Below, in pieces: positions 60,956 through 64,000 of a DNA stretch of 64,000 bases. Numbering within the stretch: the stretch's first letter is position 1; each line of letters begins with the position of its first letter. The stretch lies in contig CAVPBZ010000018.1 in the NCBI GenBank assembly GCA_963702235.1, positions 62,001-126,000 of the forward strand. The letters are read 5' to 3'. Below the pieces are notes generated by a model. The model was not told where the DNA came from. It ran no database searches and saw only the letters and a list, made by a program, of their open reading frames with translations. Position numbers and translations under genes: made by a program. Source of the stretch: PALSA-505 sp963702235. Its GTDB lineage: Bacteria > Actinomycetota > Actinomycetes > Streptosporangiales > Streptosporangiaceae.

Positions 60956-63181
60956 CTAGCTGATGGAGCCGGTATCGCGCCGCAGGGCGACCACCGGGGC
61001 CGCGACCGAAGCCTCCGCGTGGATCCAGGTCCCGGCCCCCGGCCGGCTATCGATCGTCAGCTCGCCGCCCGCCGCGGCCAGCCTGTCCTTCATGTTCTGT
61101 AGTCCGGTGCCCTTCGGTGCCGGCCGCTGTGGCAAGCCGGGACCGTCGTCATGGATCTCGAGCGCGATGCATCGCCCAGCGTCGGCGCTGCGCAGTGAGA
61201 TCGTCACGGTGGCGCCGGGCGCGTGCTTCTGCGCGTTGGCCATCGCCTCGAGCGCAACGAAGTACAAGGCTGCCTCCAGCTCGCGGCCGAAGCGCCGTCC
61301 GGCCAGATTCGGCTCGGCCTCCACCCGGATCGCCATCGGCACGCGCGCGGCTTGCGTCCGCAGCGCAGCGGCGAGTCCCTGGTCAGCCAGCAGGCTGGGA
61401 AATATCCCGCGAGCAAGATCCTGAAGGGCGAAGACTGCCTCTTCCGCCTCCGGGGCGAGCTGCTCGAGCAGGAGGCGAGCATCCGCGGGCGCGGCGATGG
61501 TGGCGCGCCGCAGCCGGGCGGCCAGAGCTACGAGCTGCTGCTGGACCCCGTCATGCAGGTCGCGCTCGATGCGCCGGCGTTCCTCGTCCTGGACACCGAC
61601 GAGCCGCTGGCGCGAGCGGCGCAGCTCCTCGGCCTGCTCCTCGATCTGGGTCAGCCGCTCGCGGAGCTGGGCTTCGAGCCGGAGGTTGCGAAGCGCCAGC
61701 GCCGACTCGCGGGCGAGCTGCCCGAGCAGCTCATGGTCGCGTTCGCCGAGCGGGTCGCCCGGCCGCTGGCCGCACGCGAGTACGCCGACTAGCTGCTCGC
61801 CCGCGACGAGAGGTATCACGGCGGCGGCTGTCCTGTCTGGCCAGAGCGGCCGAAGCTCGGCCGGCAGGTCACCTGTCAGCGGTCTCGCCGGGCGGGTAAG
61901 CAGGCGTCCGCACGTCTCGGCTGTGATCAGGACCGCCGGCCCCGGATCGATCCCGGCGGCGGCCACGGAGCGCAGCGCGCTGCCGCCGTCTGCGGCGACA
62001 TGGACCCAGACGCCCGCCCAGGCGGCACCAAGCCCGGATCGGACCACCTCGGCCAGTTGCGGCGCCACCTCGCCGACGCCGGTTGCTGCCCGGAGCGTCT
62101 GGCCGAAGCGCATCAGGAGTGCGTACCCGCGGCGGCGATCCTGGTAGACAATCCGCTCAACGACGCGTTCCAGCCGTGCTCGGGCCGGCTGAAAGGCCAG
62201 CGTGACCAGCAGCGCCAGCCCGACGGCCGCGAGCGCGCCCGGCCCGCCGACCAGCAGTCCGGTCGCCAGCGCGGGGACCAGCAGCACGGCAGACAGCACG
62301 ATCCACAGGGCGGCGTAGATGACGGCGCGGGAGACTACGACGTCGATCTCCCACAGCCGGTACCGGAGGATCGCCGCGGCCGCCGCGGCCACCGGGAGCG
62401 GGTTGACGGCGATCACGATGGCGACGCCGAGGGCGTGAGCCGCTCCGCCTGAACCCTGGATCAGGCTGCCGATGGTGTCCCCGGTGATCGCGACTGCCGC
62501 GCCGGCGACCAGCCACTTGATCTGCTGGCGTGCGACCGCGCCGGAGCGCCGGTACCGCTGGGCCAGGCTGACCAGCGACAGGAGCGGTAGCGCGAGCGTG
62601 AACACGTCGATGACGGAGGCGAGGTGCGCCGGCGCCCGGGTAGCCAGCGGGCCACCGGAGGGTGCCGGGGCGCGCGCTACGGGTGACAGCGCCGGAAGGG
62701 GACCGTTCGGAGCCGCCAGAAGATACCCGAGTGCGGTCAGCGCGAGGCAGGCCACGGCTGCCGCCACGAAGAAGCGCTTCCAGTTGCGGCTCGTGAAATG
62801 CCCGTCAGGGAACCAGAGCAGGAACAGCGCCCATGGCACGGCGAGCCCGGGGGTCAGCCTGGTCCACGCCAGCGCCGGCAGGTGCAGGGTCTCCGGCACG
62901 CCCCCGCGTGCGCTCGCAGACTCGAGGATGCCTCCGGCGAGGACGGTCACGCCGAACAGCACCCCGGTCAGCGCCAGCAGCATGCCAATCCGGTTCGACG
63001 GCTGGTGCCACAGGATCAGCGAACCCGTCAGCCCTATCGCCAGCGCGAGCTCGCTCGGCGTGACCGCGCGTGTCCCGAGGCGGCCCGACAGCGCCAGCAA
63101 GGCGAGACCGCCGCCGGTGGTCGCCAGCACCAGGACGACAGCGGCGATCGGGCGGTGACGTGTTGCGCGCTCGGTGCGCAT
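60956..63181 (-). CDS. Membrane sensor histidine kinase (HisKA_3, NarX/DesK class) with GAF domain
   Basis: The 741-residue protein has about seven to eight N-terminal hydrophobic segments (residues about 10-330), a GAF-like domain (LLMRFGQTLRAATGVGEVAPQLAEVV to about 500), a coiled coil (LRERLTQIEEQAEELRRSRQ), and the HisKA_3 box with His543 in RRRIERDLHDGVQQQL. The ATPase domain has the N box EAMANAQKHAPG, DDGPGLP and KGTGLQNMKDRLAAAGG. It would phosphorylate the adjacent LuxR-type regulator. ATG 63181 is chosen; GTG 63313 with GGGGA upstream is an alternative adding 44 residues. It is convergent with its regulator and divergent from a membrane protein. Confidence 0.88.
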   Translation of the reverse strand: MRTERATRHRPIAAVVLVLATTGGGLALLALSGRLGTRAVTPSELALAIGLTGSLILWHQPSNRIGMLLALTGVLFGVTVLAGGILESASARGGVPETLHLPALAWTRLTPGLAVPWALFLLWFPDGHFTSRNWKRFFVAAAVACLALTALGYLLAAPNGPLPALSPVARAPAPSGGPLATRAPAHLASVIDVFTLALPLLSLVSLAQRYRRSGAVARQQIKWLVAGAAVAITGDTIGSLIQGSGGAAHALGVAIVIAVNPLPVAAAAAAILRYRLWEIDVVVSRAVIYAALWIVLSAVLLVPALATGLLVGGPGALAAVGLALLVTLAFQPARARLERVVERIVYQDRRRGYALLMRFGQTLRAATGVGEVAPQLAEVVRSGLGAAWAGVWVHVAADGGSALRSVAAAGIDPGPAVLITAETCGRLLTRPARPLTGDLPAELRPLWPDRTAAAVIPLVAGEQLVGVLACGQRPGDPLGERDHELLGQLARESALALRNLRLEAQLRERLTQIEEQAEELRRSRQRLVGVQDEERRRIERDLHDGVQQQLVALAARLRRATIAAPADARLLLEQLAPEAEEAVFALQDLARGIFPSLLADQGLAAALRTQAARVPMAIRVEAEPNLAGRRFGRELEAALYFVALEAMANAQKHAPGATVTISLRSADAGRCIALEIHDDGPGLPQRPAPKGTGLQNMKDRLAAAGGELTIDSRPGAGTWIHAEASVAAPVVALRRDTGSIS

Positions 63182-63337
63182 CGCCTCATGCTCGGGCCGC
63201 GGCGGCAGGCGGTCAAGCGGGCTGGCCTCCGTCACCGCGGAGGGAAACCGGAACGAGGCCGGGGGACCGCTGGCTTGTGACCGGGCAGACCACGCCGCGA
63301 GCCTGAAACCCACGTCATCCCCGCATTAGGAGATCCC

Positions 63338-64000
63338 ATGTCCCCGAGAACGACGGTCGCGGCAACAGCGGCCTTGCTCGCCGCGCCGGTCGTCGTGATC
63401 GCCGCGACGCTCATCCAGCCGACGCTGTCCGACGCGGCGGCCGGGCAGGTCGCCGCGCTCACCGACCACCGCGCGGCGATGGTCGCCGGCCTATCCCTGC
63501 GTTCCATCGGCGTCGTCCTGCTCATCGCCGGCGTCATCTGGCTCGCGCTTGCGCTTGCCCCTCGCGTTCCGCGCCTGGCGGTGGCCGGCGGCGTGCTCGG
63601 CGTGCTCGGCTCGCTCGTCGTCCTGTGCGTGAACAGCGTCGGCGTCGCCGCGCCCGCCATCGTCAGCGCACTTGACCCGGCCCAGGCGGCCGCCGTGCTC
63701 GACCGCATCCACTCCAGCGCCGTCATCGCCGCGCTCGAGCCGCTGCAGCTCATCGGCGATATCGGCATCGCCCTGCTCGGGATCGCCGTCGTCAAGGTCG
63801 GCGCGCCCCGCTGGGCCACCGCGGCGATCGCCGTTGGCGCCGTCGGCGAGGGAGCCGGATTCGCCACCAGCAGCAAGGCGCTCGTGATCATCGCCTTTGC
63901 GCTGCTTTTCGTAGGTCTGCTGCAGGCCGTGCGCACGCTTGGCACCTCACCCAGGCCTGTCCCTGCTGCTACGGGCGCCGCGGCCGCGGCGGTCTCCTGA
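63338..64000 (+). CDS. Polytopic membrane protein of unknown function
   Basis: The 220-residue protein has about six hydrophobic segments, starting TVAATAALLAAPVVVIAATLIQPTL, then SIGVVLLIAGVIWLALALAP and LAVAGGVLGVLGSLVVLCVNSVGVAAP. No charged functional motifs stand out. AGGAG precedes ATG 63338. It is divergent from the histidine kinase gene and may be a target of that two-component system. The stop ends exactly at the window edge. Confidence 0.75.
   Translation: MSPRTTVAATAALLAAPVVVIAATLIQPTLSDAAAGQVAALTDHRAAMVAGLSLRSIGVVLLIAGVIWLALALAPRVPRLAVAGGVLGVLGSLVVLCVNSVGVAAPAIVSALDPAQAAAVLDRIHSSAVIAALEPLQLIGDIGIALLGIAVVKVGAPRWATAAIAVGAVGEGAGFATSSKALVIIAFALLFVGLLQAVRTLGTSPRPVPAATGAAAAAVS

Overview
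The window is 64 kb of very GC-rich DNA with strong G/C third-position bias, many GTG starts, GGAGG-type ribosome binding sites and chains of 1-8 nt gene overlaps. Together with DUF1707, CsbD, a UvrA-like self-resistance ABC protein, DHA2 permeases, Lrp/MarR/PadR/TetR regulators and many Sec/Tat-exported proteins, this points to the chromosome of a soil or plant-associated actinobacterium (order not resolvable from the sequence). I see no rRNA, tRNA, CRISPR array, complete insertion sequence or prophage.

Layout. 0-5.3 kb: an exported protein running off the left edge, a decayed exported-protein gene, then AraC regulator, VOC protein, a truncated pyridoxamine-oxidase-like fragment and a UvrA-like ABC protein in one tight series. 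5.3-18.2 kb: DUF1707 protein, a Tat-exported protein, an exported phosphodiesterase, a MarR-DHA2 efflux pair, an eRF1-like protein, a vanadium haloperoxidase-like protein, a membrane glycosyltransferase-like protein, DinB and an expansin. 18.5-24.8 kb: an Lrp-aminotransferase pair divergent from a sugar-acid oxidation operon (IlvD/Edd dehydratase, uronate-dehydrogenase-like SDR, ketoglutarate-semialdehyde dehydrogenase). 25-37.3 kb: an exported protein and a penicillin-binding protein, a DmpA/P1 peptidase divergent from aminotransferase-mmsA-LLM, and a gabT / PLP fold-III deaminase / SMP-30 operon. 37.4-43.7 kb: FtsX-type ABC exporter with PadR, a broken TetR, a small membrane protein with CsbD, and YnfA.

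43.8-52 kb holds the protocatechuate branch of the beta-ketoadipate pathway from 4-hydroxybenzoate: pobA, pcaB, then three unrelated genes, then pcaC, pcaH, pcaG, pcaD. pcaH carries a single-base frameshift. 52-64 kb: a truncated AAA ATPase, an esterase, a G1 glutamic peptidase, a DHA2 permease fused to a winged helix, an FAH-family enzyme, an exported DUF11-like protein, a doubly broken ArsR-SRPBCC pair, and a LuxR response regulator facing a membrane histidine kinase.

Together the genes suggest a life on plant matter: cell-wall loosening (expansin), sugar-acid oxidation to 2-oxoglutarate, aromatic-acid catabolism and amino/beta-amino acid catabolism. A recurring oddity is the number of genes interrupted by one-base shifts, several at G/C runs. 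Either the sequence contains residual indel errors or the strain is shedding accessory functions. Assignments rest on motif recognition only; no database search was possible.
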